From Luscinia megarhynchos (taxonomy: Eukaryota; Chordata; Aves; Passeriformes; Turdidae), in contig CM067590.1 in NCBI GenBank assembly GCA_034336665.1, positions 124,001 through 188,000 of the forward strand: DNA of 64,000 bases. The letters run 5' to 3'. A program made the translations under genes and the position numbers. The notes beneath the pieces were generated by a model, which was not told the origin of the DNA, did not search any database, and worked only from the letters and a program-made list of their open reading frames with translations. Of this stretch, positions 1 through 33,400 are shown in pieces. Position 1 is the stretch's first letter. Every line of letters begins with the position of its first letter.

Positions 1-1534
1 TACTGGAATCTTCCCTGTGATATCCTAAAATTCCCCATCTCCCAAAAATTCCACTTTTTCTTCAATACCCTCCCTTCCCAAAAAATCCCTTTTTCCCGAA
101 TTCCCCAAATCCCTTCCTTACAAAAATTCCCAGGAGTTTTTATTTCCCCTTCACAATATTCCCAGGAATTTTTTGAATGTGAGGCCTTTCCCATTTTTCC
201 TGAAAAAGAAAAAAATTCCCAACCCCTTCTCTTGTCTCGACATCATGGCTGGAGCCAATTCCTGGGAATTTGGATCCCGGATTTTGGGATTTGTGGTTTT
301 TTTTCCCCACCAATCTCTGGAAAAGCAGAATTTTCCATCCTTCAATCCCAAATTTTTTCCTTGGGATTCACCCAGAATTTTCCATCCTTCAGTCCCTAAT
401 TTTGTCTTTCCTGGGAATCACAGAAAATCGCCGAGGATCGCTTGGAATTCTGAAGGAAGCAACTTCAACCTTGGATTTGGGGAAAAATCCTGGCTGGAAT
501 TTGGGAATTTGGAATGAATTTTAGAATGGAATTCCAGGAATCTGCACTGGAATTTGGGAATTCAAGATGGAAAAATCCAGATGGAATTTGAGAATTCCCA
601 GGAATTAAGCTGAACCATCTCTCCCAAAATCCCTCAGGATTGAGACAATTCCCAGCTGCTTTTCCAGGACAATCCAGAAATTTGGGATTCATGGAAAACT
701 TTGGGAAAAAGCCAGGAAAGGACCAGACGATCCCAAAGAAATTCCACGAGGAAAAACTCAAGGAAATCTTCGGAATTCGAGCCGCTTGCTGTGAAACCAC
801 GGGGATTTTTCCAGGAGATTCCTAAAAACCCCAAAATTCCCGACTCTGACTCTTGAGGATTCCTTCCCACCCATTTTTCCCAGAAAATCTCGGAATTCCG
901 AAAGCTGGGAACAGCCAAAATTCCGGGCCAAGGCCGAACCCGGGAGGAACAGCTGCCGCCGGAATTCTCGGATTTGGGACTGAATTCAATCCAGAACTTT
1001 GGCTCTGCCTCAATTTTTCCCAATTTTTTTGTTTGTTTGTTTTATTTTTTTTATGGAAGCAACTTTGGGATTCCTGGAATGGGGTAGGGCTAGGTGGGGA
1101 AAGCAGAATTCCCGGACTTTTTTGTTGTTGTTTTTTTCTTTTTTTCTTTTTTTCTTTTTCTTTTCTTTGCTGATTTTTGCCTGTTTTGTTTGGGCTTGTT
1201 TTTTTGGGATGGGATTTTCAGCTGGGAAACTCCGGGATGAGCCGGATTTGAGGAACTCTTGGGAGGAAATTCTGGGATTCCAGGAGAGGAGGGCGGATCC
1301 CCGGAATTCTGGAGGCTCGGAATGTTGTTCCATTAAAGTGTTGGCACTTCCTGGTGTAATTCCCACATTTTCTTCCCCTTGGGGAAAAAAAAGGGCGGGT
1401 GGGAGGGGATGGGAACCTCGGGAATGAGGATTTATCCCAGGAAAAAAAACGGGAATGCCGTAAATTCCAGGGGGAAAAAGTTGGGATTGGGCGGAGCTGG
1501 GCAGGAACGGGAGGGGTTGGGATTGTCAGAGTGT
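1..1534. other. Intergenic sequence, no gene seen
   Basis: No conserved coding segment is visible. The sequence is rich in GGAATTCC-like words and T/A runs. A plus-strand ATTAAA at about 1333 followed by GT-rich sequence could be a poly(A) signal of a plus-strand gene lying to the left; in mammals DDA1 lies there, tail to tail with ANO8. That is inference from synteny only. Confidence 0.5.
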
Positions 1535-2480
1535 CCCTGATTTGGGATTCCTGGATTTATTTGGGATTCCTGCTGATTTGGGATTCCTGGATTGATTTGA
1601 GATTCCTGGATTTGGGATTGTCATCCATGATTTATTTGGGGATTCCTGGATTTGGGATCATTGGATTTGGATTCCTGATTGATTTGGGATCCCTTGGATT
1701 CAGATCCCTGGCTTGATTTGGGGATCCCTGAATTGATTTGAGATTCCTGATTGATTTGGGATCTGGGGTTTGGGATTCTCCTCCATCCCTGGATTGGTTT
1801 GGGATCCTTGGATTGATTTGGGGATCCCTGGATTTGGAATTCTCTCCCATCCCTGATTGTTTTGGGATCCTGATTTTGAGATCCTTGGATTTGGGATTGT
1901 CATCCATGGATTTATCGGGATTTCTGGACTTTGGGATCCCCTGATTTGGAATTCCTGGATTTGGGATTCTGGGATTTATTTGGCATCCTTGGATTTGGGA
2001 TTGTCATCCATGGATTTATTTGGGATTCCTGGATTTCGCATCCTTGGATTTAGGATTCCTGGATTGATTTGGGATTCCTGATTTGGGAATTCCTCCTCCC
2101 ATCCCTGATTGTTTTGGGATCCTGGATTTGAGATCCCTGATTTGGGATTGTCGCCCATGGATTTATTTGGGATTCTGATTTGGGATCCTACTCTGGGATT
2201 CCTGATTGATTTCGATTCTGGATTTGGGATCCTTGGATTGATTTGAGATCCTTGGATTTGGGATCTCCTGGATTGATTTGGGATTCCTGAGCTAGATCCT
2301 TGGATTTGGGATTCTCCTCCCATCCCCGGATTGATTTGGGGATTCCCGATTTGGAATCTTGGATTTGGGATCCCTGGATTGATTTGGGATTCCCTGGATT
2401 TGGAATCTTGGGATTTGGGATCCCTGGATACTTAGATCTCTGGGGTTTAGGATCCTGATTTGGGATTCGCGGATTTGGGA
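1535..2480. repeat. Minisatellite, TTTGGGATTCCTGGATTGAT-like unit
   Basis: Irregular tandem repeat of about 15-30 bp built from TTTGGGAT(C/T)C, CCTGGATT and GATTTGGGATC words, with periodic TCATCCATGGATTTA or CTCCCATCCCTGATT inserts. Open frames across it are repeat artefacts. Confidence 0.9.
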
Positions 2481-3184
2481 TTCCCATCCATGGATTTCTT
2501 TGGGAACCCTGATTCCATCTCTGACGATTCTGTGCCTGAATGCAAAAATCTTGAATTGCAGCACTGAAAACCTGAATTCCCCAAAATCCTTCAAAAAATC
2601 CCATAAAGATTTCCCAAAATCCCATAAATATCCTGGATATCCACTGGTCTAATTGTGGGGGATTTCTTGTTCAAAAACGCTCAGTTTCCACCCAGAATCT
2701 TGAATTGTGAAGCTGGAAAATTCTGGAATTTCCCCAATCCTGCAAAAATCCCAAATTTCCATCAGAATTCTTTTTTCCAGGATTTTTTCCAACAAGTCCA
2801 CATTTTATAAATAACAATTTGATGGAATTTCCATGATTTAATCAGATTTTTCCATCCTTTCCTCACTCCTGGGAATATTTGAATCCCATTTTCCAGAGTT
2901 TGGGAATGCTCCAACTCGTGCCGAATTAGAATATTACAATATGCAAAATGAGATGCAAATGAGCTGTCAAATAAATTTCTTTTTATTGCGGGATTTTACA
3001 AAAATAAATTAAAAACAACAAATAAAATCCCTCTCCTCCCCCCGCCCTTTTCCTTTCCTTTCTTGGAATTCCCACAGAATTCCGATTCCAAGGAAAAATC
3101 AAAGGAAAACCATTCTCGAGTTTTTTCCTCCCTCCAGAATTCCAGGATTTTTTTAATTGTTGTTGATTTTTTAATTCCCCAGAT
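2481..3184. other. AT-rich non-repetitive stretch, possible convergent 3' ends
   Basis: This is the least repetitive part of the left flank. It has AATAAA on the plus strand at 2970-2975, 3003-3008 and about 3022-3027, and AATAAA on the minus strand at 2982-2987. Opposed poly(A) signals within 60 bp would fit the 3' ends of ANO8 (minus) and a plus-strand neighbour meeting here. No transcript evidence is available, so this is inference. Confidence 0.35.
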
Positions 3185-3375
3185 TTGGGGCTTTTTCACT
3201 TTGGGAATTCCCAATATTCCCAGAGCTCCTTTTCCCAGAATTCCCAATTTCTCCCAGGACTCCCCTTTTTCTCAGAATTCCCAATTTTCCCAGGGCTCCT
3301 TTTCCTGGAATTCCCAACTTGATTCCTCGAAGTTTCTTTTCCTGGAATTCCAAATTTTCCCAGGCTCCTTTTCTC
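3185..3375. repeat. Short minisatellite (about 32 bp)
   Basis: About five to six imperfect copies of a GAATTCCCAATTTTCCCAGG / GCTCCTTTTCCT unit. Confidence 0.75.
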
Positions 3376-3464
3376 CCAGGATTTTCTCCCAGGATCTCTC
3401 TGGCAAGTTCCAGGCCAGGAAGTCTGGGGGGTTGAGATCCTCCTGGATCCACATTTCCAAATCT

Positions 3465-4215
3465 CTGTCCTAAATTCCCAAATCTTCCTCTCCAATCCCA
3501 AATTCCCAAATCTCCATCCGAAATTACCAGATTCCCAAATGTCCATCCCCATTCCCAAATCTTCCTATCCCTACTCCCAAATCCCCATCCCCAATTACCA
3601 AAATTCCGCCCCTGAATTCCCAAACTCCATCCCCAATCCCAAACCTCCATCTCCCATCCCAAAAATCTGTCCCTAATTCCCAAATTCTCACCCACATTCC
3701 CAAAATCCCTAATTCCCAAATTTCTACCCACATTCCTCAAATCCCCAGTCCCAAATCTCCATTTCCAAATTCCCAAATCTCCATCCCGAATTCCCAAATC
3801 CCAATTCCTAAAGCTCCTTCCCTATTCCCAAATCTTCCCCAATCCTAAATCTCCATCTTCCATCCCAAAAATTTGTCCCCATTCCAAAAATCTGTCCTCC
3901 ATTCCCAAATTTCCCCCCACATTCCCAAATCCCAAACCTCCATCCTCAATTCCTCAGATTTCCCTCCTAAATCTGTTGTTCCCAAATCCCCCAGTTCCCA
4001 ATCCCAAATCCCCAATTCCCAATCCCAAATCTCCATCCCCAAATCCCAAACTTCCCAAATCTCCCACATTCCCCAAATCCCCCACCCCAATCCCAAATCT
4101 CCATCCCCAAATCCCAAATTTCCTTCCCAAATCTCCATCCCCAATTCCCAAATTTCCCTTCCCAAATCTCCATCCCCAATCCCCACATTCCCAAATCTCC
4201 TCCCCGGATCCCATT
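3465..4215. repeat. Minisatellite, TTCCCAAATCTCCATCCCCA unit
   Basis: About 0.75 kb of imperfect 15-25 bp units made of TTCCCAAAT, CTCCATCC and CCCAAT. The long minus-strand frames (GDLGIWDWR-like) are low-complexity translations of it. Confidence 0.9.
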
Positions 4216-5049
4216 TGGATTTTTCCCACCCGGAATTTTTCCCTTGGGAATTCTGACCTTTCCCACCCTTATTGCTCTGGAAAGAATGGCTTCTGATTTG
4301 GAAATCCCAAAAAAACCAAACCCCAAATTTCCACGGATTCTTCAAAATCTCATCAAAAGAGGAATGGAAAAACCCCAAAAAAATTCCAACCTGATTTTTG
4401 GGAAGAGTTGGACAAGAAGGATCCCTCCCCTCTCTCCTTTTCCCAATTTTTTCCCTCTTTTCCCTCAGTTTTTTTCCCCTTTTTGGGAATGGATGTCCCC
4501 AAGTGCCACAAACCCCGCGAAGCGAAGCAGGGATAGGCGGGAGCGCAATTCCCGGCGTGGATCCCGCTGGAAAAAAACAAATCCAGGGAATTCCGAGGAA
4601 TTCCGGGAATTCCCTTCCCGCGGCAGCAGCGAAGCGGCTCCCACCCCTCCCCCATTGTCCCTCCCCCATTACAGGACAGAATTCTCGGAATTCGGAGCTG
4701 CGTGGAGCCGGGAATTTCCCTCGCTGGGATTTGGGAATTTTTTTCTTTTTTTTCTTTTTTTTCTGGGGGTGGGGAGAAGGCACCGGCGGCGGGATTTGGG
4801 ATCATTTGGAATTTTAGTGCAAGAAACGCTGCCCCATGCACGGCATTCCCGGCTGGAAAATTCCTTGGGAAGGATGTCCGGGATTTGAAATTTGGGATTT
4901 GGGAGCGGGAGGAGCGGGGTTTTGAGGCACGGCTGAATCGGCTTGTCCCGGGAATTCCAGGAATTTTCCAGGAGCCGGGATGTAGCTGCGGGGCGCCCCC
5001 GGAGGATCCAAAGGCGTTTCTGGGGATAAACCGGGAGTGTGGAAAAGTT
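4216..5049. other. Intergenic GC-moderate sequence, no gene seen
   Basis: Mostly non-repetitive, with homopolymer T and A runs. No family is recognisable in any frame. It may be ANO8 3' UTR or flank. Confidence 0.4.
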
Positions 5050-5795
5050 TGAGATGTTCCAAAAAATCCCGGATCCTCCAAAAACCGGGATAACTCCTCC
5101 CAGTGAACACGGAAACCGGGATGTTTCAGCCAGACCGGGAGCACAGAAAAATTTTTGGGATGCTCCAAAAACCGATAACTCCCAGCCATGACCATGGAAA
5201 ATTCGGGATGTTCAAAAAATCCGGGACAACTCCTCCCGGTGCCCATGAGGTGTTTCCAGGAAGTTCCAGCCAAACCGGGAGCATGGGAAAAATTTGGGAT
5301 GTTCCAAAAACCGGGATTACTCCTCCCTGTGAGCACAGAAACCGGGATGTTCCAAAAACCGGGATAAATCCTCCCCATGAGCCTGGAAAGTTTCGATGCT
5401 CCTGTACCGGGATTTTTCCAGGATAACTCCGTGCTCCCAGTACAGGGATTTTTTTCAGGAAAACTCTCCGTTTCCCCGGTACCGGGATTTTCCTGGATAA
5501 CTCTCTCCGTGCTCCATGTACCGGGATTTTCCCGGAAAACTCGCTCCGTGCCCCCCAGTACCGGGATTTTTCCAGGATGCGGGATTTTCCAGGATAACCT
5601 CTCCGTGCTCCAGGTACCGGGATTTTTCCAGAATACCTCACCCGTGCTTCTGGTACCGGGACTTTCCAGGATATCTCGCCCGTGCCCCCGGCACCGGGAT
5701 TTTTTCCAGGATAATTCGCTCCGTGCCCCCGGTACCGGGATTTTTCCAGGATCCGGGATTTTCCAGGATAACTCTCTCGGTTTCCCCGCTACCGG
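5050..5795. repeat. Minisatellite, GGTACCGGGATTTTTCCAGG unit
   Basis: Tandem copies of about 40-65 bp: (G/A)GTACCGGGATTTTTCCAGGATAACTC followed by a short CGTGCCCCC spacer. The left half (about 5050-5390) is a more diverged version with 'AAAAACCGGGATAACTCC'. Confidence 0.9.
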
Positions 5796-6845
5796 AGGCT
5801 CTCAGGTCTCCCCCGCTGTCCCCCCGCGGGCCCCGGGCGGTGGCGGCGGCGGCCCCCGCGCGGAGTGACCAGGGAGGGACAAAGAACCGGGGACCGGGGG
5901 ACACGGGGGACACAGCACAGAGAACCGGAGCGGGAGCGCGGCGCTAGAGGCCACCGGGCCCGGGCTGGCCCCGCGGGCGAGCGGCGGCGAAAGGCTCCCG
6001 ACGGCCACGGCTGCGCGCAGCAGGGAGCCAGCGGCTCCCGGAGCCATCGGAGCCGCGGTCTGAACTGGGTACCGCCGCCCTCCTCCTCCTCCATCCGGTT
6101 CTCCGGTTCCCCGTGCCCCCGGGAGACCCGCTCAGAACCGGGCACGGCCGCTCTGCTCCTCCTCCTGCTTCCTCCCGAACCCCCGATCCTCGGTCAAGAC
6201 CGGCCACCTCCGCCCTCCTCCTCCTCCGTCCGGTTCTCCGGTTCCCCGTACCCCCAGAGACCCGATCAGAACCGGGCACGGCCGCTCTCCCGCTCCTCCC
6301 GGTTCTTCCCGAACCCTCGGAACCACCGGAGCCCCGGTCAGAACCGGGCACCTCCGCCTTCTCCTCCGTCCGGTTCTCCGGTTCCCCTACTCCCCGGTTC
6401 CCCGGTCAGAACCGGGCACGGCCGCTCTCCCGCTCCTCCCGGTTCTTCCCTGAACTCTCGGAACCACCGGAGCCCCACTAGAACCGGGTACCGCCGCCTT
6501 CCCCTTCCCGGTTCCTCCCGTGGTCCCGGATCCCCGGTCAGAGCCGGACACGGCCGCTCTCCTCCCGGTTCTTCCCGAATCTCCGGAACCACTGGAGGCC
6601 CCGCCCGGTGCCGAGCACCGCCACCCTCCTCTTCCTCTGCCCGGGTTCTCCGGCTCCCCGTGCCCCCCGGAACTTTCGGAACCCCAGGATCCCCGGTCAG
6701 AACCGGGCACAGCCGCTTCCTCCCCTCCCGGTTCCTCCCTGAGCTCCCAGAACGGCCGAAGCTCCCCCGAATCCCCCGGTCAGATCCGGGCCCCCGCCGC
6801 TTTCCCGCCTCCTCCCGGTTCTTCCCGTGCCCCCGGAGCCCCCGG
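5796..6845. repeat. GC-rich minisatellite downstream of the ANO8 stop
   Basis: From about 6070 onward there are repeated blocks of CCGGTTCTCCGGTTCCCC, CAGAACCGGGCACGGCCGC and CTCCTCCCGGTTCTTCCCG, about 90-120 bp per unit. It continues a little into the end of the ANO8 reading frame, so the exact stop codon is uncertain. Positions 5796-6060 are GC-rich and not clearly repetitive. Confidence 0.85.
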
Positions 6846-28631
<21,786 letters not shown>

Positions 28632-29459
28632 GGTTCGGGGCACGGCGGGCACCGGGGCATGAGGCCGCCGGTGCCACCACGGGAGCCACCGCCGGTGCCA
28701 CCAGGGCCGGTGGCGGCTCGGGAGGAGGGACAAAGGCGGCGGCGGAGCGGAGCCCGCAGCTCCCGGCCCCCCTTTAACGCTCTGGTTGGCCACGCGTGTC
28801 CGGCCGCGCCCCGTTCCCCGCTGGGGGGGTCCTGGGAATGGTGGGGGGGTCCCGGTTCTGCCCCACGGTGTCCCCAATGTCCCCTCCCCCTATATGCCCC
28901 CCCCCATGTTGTTTTGACAGCGTTGTCCCCAAGTGTCCCCTCCCGTCCGCGGTAACCCGAGCCCTCGTGACATTTTGGGTGACCCCCCTTCGCTTAGTTC
29001 CCCTCCCCCTCATTTTAGGGGGATCACCTGCAGCCCCCCCAAAATAATCCTGGAGGGTCCTGATTGGCCTGGGCTGACTGTGACCCCCCCCCTCGCCCAT
29101 CCTCCAGCTCGGGAATTTGGGAATCGGGGTGAGGGGCGCGGTGCTGCCCCACCCCCCTCCCGCCCCTCCCGCGGTTATTTTGGGGCGGGGGCTGGGTGCC
29201 AGCTCGGCTCGTTGGTGCCACCACGAGATGTCCCCGCTGTTGTCACCTCGGCTGGAGACAGGGGACGGATGGGGGGGGGGACAGGCCTGGGAATTTTGGC
29301 TGGTTTTCGGGTGGGGGGCGCAGGAAAAATTTGGCACAGGGTGGGGTCACCTGGGGGGCAGGGCTGAGTATTCCAGGGCTTTGGATCCATCGGGAAAATC
29401 CCAAATCCTGTCCTGGTGGGGATTGGGCGCTGGGGCGGCTGTGGATCCCTGCCACGGAT

Positions 29460-29820
29460 TCCCAGTCCATCCCAGTCTGTCCCTGCCAGGGGACAGATCC
29501 CCAGTCTGTCCCAGTCTACCCCTGTGGGATTCTCAGGCCATCCCAGTCTGTCCCAGTGTATCCCAGTCTGTCCCTGCCAGGGATTCCCAGTCTGTCCCAG
29601 TCTGTCCCAGTCCATCCCAGTCTGTCCCTGCCAGGGATTCCAAATCCATCCCAGTCTGTCCCAGTCTGTGTCCCTGCTAACGATTCCCAGTCTATCCCAG
29701 TCTATCCCAGTCCATCCCAGTCTACCCCAGTCTGTCCCAATGTAACCCAGTCTGTCCCTGCCAGGGATTCCCAGTCTATCCCAGTCTGTCCCAGGGTATC
29801 CCAGTCTGTATGGACTGGGA
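29460..29820. repeat. 10-bp minisatellite CCCAGTCTGT
   Basis: (TCCCAGTCTGTC)n with CCTGCCAGGGAT and CCATCCCAGT variants, about 35 units. Confidence 0.9.
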
Positions 29821-30060
29821 GCAGGAAGGGATGTGGGATAAAGACGAGGAATGATGAGGATGAGGAGCAGGATGCAGGACAGCCATGGGAGCAGAACGGG
29901 ATGAGGATGAAGAGCGGGATGAAGAAGAGGAATGGGAGCAGGATGGGATGAGGATGATAATGAGGATGATGATAAGGATGAGGATGATGAGGATGAGGAT
30001 GAAGATGAGGACGAGGATGAAGATGAGGATGAGGACGAGGATGAAGAGCAGGACAGCGAG
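29820..30060. repeat. GATGAG/GAGGAT hexanucleotide-type purine repeat
   Basis: Purine-rich (GATGAG)n and (GACGAGGAT)n with local GATGATGATAAG. It translates as Asp/Glu-only in one plus frame, but there is no supporting gene context, so it is treated as simple repeat. Confidence 0.85.
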
Positions 30061-30180
30061 CAGCGGCTGGAAGGGAGCGAGAGGGGCGAGCTGCAGCTCG
30101 GTGGCCCCGCGGGGTGCGGGACGAGCCCGGGCGCGCGGGCGGAGGGACCCCTAGGGGACACGCGGGGACCCCCGTGTCTG

Positions 30181-30424
30181 TACGGATTCAGCAGGGCGCC
30201 GCCATGTTTGTGTATTAACCAATCAGAACCTGCGTTTCTCCTCTAGCCCCGCCCCTCTCTGTGTATTGACCAATAGGATGCGTTGATGGCCGAAGGGCTG
30301 GGGAAAGGGCGCGGCCATTGTTACGGTTGACCAATCAGAGGTGGGCTTCGACGTGGCCACGCCCCTAGGTGGGTACTCGACCAATGGCGGGCGGAGGTGG
30401 GCGGGGCCAGGAGGGCTCGCGGTG
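30181..30424 (+). promoter_or_regulatory. GTPBP3 promoter with four CCAAT boxes
   Basis: CCAAT at 30219, 30270, 30331 and 30381, spaced about 50-60 bp, three of them in the same local word GACCAAT. A GCCGCCATGTTTG (YY1-like) site lies at about 30200 and CCCCGCCCC (GC box) at about 30247. CpG-rich and TATA-less, directly upstream of the GTPBP3 start codon, as expected for a housekeeping mitochondrial gene. NF-Y binding is inferred from the motif. Confidence 0.75.
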
Positions 30425-30462
30425 ATGGCGCTGAGCGGGGTCGTGAGGGCGGTGCGGGGCAG
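30425..30462 (+). CDS. GTPBP3: GTPBP3 exon 1 (start of mitochondrial presequence)
   Basis: ATG at 30425, then [12 protein letters not shown] plus two bases of an Arg codon, donor GTGACG. It is short, hydrophobic and Arg-containing, as expected for a mitochondrial targeting peptide. The start is chosen because it is the first ATG after the CCAAT cluster and its phase joins exon 2 exactly. Confidence 0.85.
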
Positions 30463-33400
30463 GTGACGGGGCCGGGGGACACGGGGGACAGGGGGACAGG
30501 GGGACACCCCTGGGGGGTGGCTGTGGGATGGGGGGGGGGACGGGGTGGGTGAGCCGAGGGATGCAGGGGTGCGTGGGAGTGGGAGTACCTGGGGGAAAGG
30601 GTCTCACCTGGGGATGGGGGTACCTGGGAGGGGTCTCCCCTGGAGAGGGGGTGTTTCGGGAGGAGGGATATTTGGGGAGAGGGGGTGCATAGGCAGGAGT
30701 CTCACCTGAGGAGGGGGCGTAGCTGGGGAAGGGATCTATGGGGAGGGGGTCTCACCTGGGGAGGGGTCTCACCTGGAGAAGGGATCCATGGGGATGGGGA
30801 GAACCTGGGGAAGGGTCTCTCCCCCTCTATGCCCAGAACGATCCCCACCCTCCTCTCCCTTCCCCTCCCGCAGGTGGGCGTGTCCCCTGAGCCTCGCGGT
30901 GCCACCTGCGGGCACAGGTGTCAGAGGTCACACAGGTCACACAGGTGTCCGAGTTTACACAGGTGACAGAGGTCACACAGGGGTCAGAGGCGACAGAGGT
31001 GTCAGAGTTTACACGGGTGCCACAGGTGTCAGAGATCACACAGGTTACACAGGAGACACAGGTGTCCCAGGTGACACAGGTGTCAGAGGTCACACGGGTG
31101 TCCCAGGTATCGCAGGTGACAGAGGTGACAGAGGTGGCCCAGGTGGCAGAGGTCACACAGGTGTCAGAGGTCACATAGGTGACACAGGTGACAGAGGTGG
31201 CCCAGGTGTCGCTGGTGTTGCGGGTGGCCCAGGTGACACAGGTGACAGAGATGTCAAGGGTCCCGCAGGTGACAGAGGTGGCCCAGGTGTCCCAGGTGAC
31301 AGAGGTGACAGAGGTGACAGAGATGTCAGGGGTCACACAGGTGACACAGGTGGCCCAGGTGACAGAGATGTCAGGGGTCACACAGGTGACACACGTGGCC
31401 CAGGTGTCCCAGGTGACAGAGGTGACAGAGATGTCAAGGGTCCCGCAGGTGACACAGGTGGCCCAGGTGACAGAGATGTCAGGGGTCACACAGGTGACAG
31501 AGGTGACAGAGATGTCAGGGGTCCCGCAGGTGACACAGGTGACACAGGTGGCCCAGGTGACACCATCTTCGCGCTCTCCTCGGCGCCGGGCCGCTGCGGC
31601 GTGGCCGTGATCCGGGCCAGCGGCCCCGGCAGCTGGGGGGCGCTGCAGAGCCTGGCCGGGCCCCCCGGGGTGCCCCCCCCGCGGGTCCTGGCCCTGCGCA
31701 GCATCCGGGACCCCCGCACGGCCGAGACGCTGGACCGGGGGCTGGTGGTCTGGTTCCCAGGTGCGGGAATTGGGGTTTGGGGCACAGATTTTGGGGTTTG
31801 GGGTGGGAAAATGGGGTTTGGAGGGTGGAAAATTGGGGTTTGGGGGGGACTAATTGGGGGTTTAATGGGATGGATTTGGGGTTTGGGGGGCATGAATTGG
31901 GGGTTTGTGGGGGAAATTGGGGGTTTGAGGGGAGAAAAATGAGGTTTGGGGGGCACGGATTGGGGTTTGGGGTGCGGGAAAATGGGGTTTGGAGGTGGAA
32001 AATTGGGGTTTGGGGGGACAAATTGGGGGTTTAAAGGGATGGATTTGGGATTTGGGGGAAAAACTGGGGTTTGGGGGCATGAATTGGGGGTTTGAGGGTG
32101 GGAAATTATGGGGAGGGGTGTGGGGGCAGCAGGACCCCATGGGTTTCTGGTTCCCAGGTTTGGGGGGGGGGACAAATTGGGGGTGGGGAGGAAAAATTGG
32201 GATTTGGGGGGAGAAATTGGGGTTTGGGGGGACAAATTTGGGTTGAGGGGGATGGATTTGGGATTTGGGGAGGAAAATTGGGATTTGGGTGGAAAAAATT
32301 GGGGTTTGGGGGGGGACAAATTGGGATTTGGGAAGCATGAATTGGGGTTTGGGGCACATATTTTGGGGGTTTGGGGTGGGGAAATGGGGTTTGGGGGACA
32401 AATTGGGATTTGTGGGGGACAAATTGCGGTTTGGGGGGCACGAATTGGGATTTGGGGGGATGGATTTGGGGTTTGGGGGCACAGATTGGGGTTTGGGGGG
32501 AATATTGGGGTTTGTGGGTGGAAAATTGGGGTTTGAGGGGGCTCAGGACCCCATAGGTGTCTGGTTCCCAGTTTGGGGGGACAAATTGCGGTTTGGGGGG
32601 CACGGATAGGGATTTGGGGTTTGGGGGCAGAGATTGGGGTTTGGGAGGAATATTGGGGTTTGTGGGTGGAAAATTGGGGTTTGGGGGCTCAGGACCCCAT
32701 GGGTGTCTGGTTCCCTGTTTTGGGGGGGACAAATTGGGATTTGAGGGGGACAAATTGGGGTTTGGGGGCACAAATTGGGGTTTGGGGGCACGGATTGGGG
32801 GTTTGGGAGGGACAAATTTGGGTTTGGGGGCACAATTTTGGGGTTTGGGGGTCTGGGTGATGAGTTGGGGGTGCTCGGTGCCCCATGGGGGTGTAGGGGG
32901 CACTGGCACAGCCCCCCTTTGGGACTGGGGTCAGAGCTGCTCCTGGGGCCCCCCAGACACCGTTTGGGGGTGCCGGGGCGGGGAGGGGATTCGGGGGTGC
33001 CCACCCCCCGTGTGCCCCCAGGGCCCCACAGCTTCACCGGGGAGGATTGTGCTGAGCTGCACGTGCACGGGGGGCCCGCCGTGGTCAGCGGGGTGCTGCG
33101 GGCGCTGGGTGAGCCCCCCAAACTGCCCCTTCGGAGCGCCTAAAGTGTCCTTTGGCACCCCAAAATGTCCCTTTGGCACCCCAAAATGTCCCTTTGCCAC
33201 CCCAAACCGTCCCTTCAGCGCCCCAAAGTGTCCTTTGGCACCCCAAAATGTCCCTTTGACACCCCAAAATATCGTGTGGCACCCCAAACTGCCCCTTCGG
33301 GCGCCCCAAAGTGTCCTTTGGCACCCCAAAATGTCCCTTTGGCACCCCAAAATATCCCTTTGCCACCCCAAACCGTCCCTTTGGCACCCCAAACCGTCCC

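Larger units (their letters stand above)
28632..30180. other. ANO8-GTPBP3 intergenic region
   Basis: Head-to-head spacer. 28632-28900 is CpG-rich and likely contains the ANO8 5' UTR and promoter, although no TATA box is evident. 28900-29450 is unremarkable. The rest holds two tandem repeats described separately. No gene is supported. Confidence 0.6.

Noticed and set aside
2915..2927. CTCGTGCCGAATT, the reverse of a common cDNA-library adaptor
   Set aside because: The match is only 13 bases in sequence rich in GAATTC words, with no vector sequence next to it. Treated as coincidence.
4353..5378. Long minus-strand open frame at 4.4-5.4 kb
   Set aside because: Low-complexity translation across unique and repeat sequence, with no conserved motif, no splice context and no start context.
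28800..29370. Possible small gene between ANO8 and GTPBP3
   Set aside because: Several open frames overlap on both strands because of GC content; no domain, splice or codon signal.
29885..30246. Plus-strand Asp/Glu-only open frame
   Set aside because: GATGAG simple repeat upstream of the GTPBP3 promoter, with no gene context.
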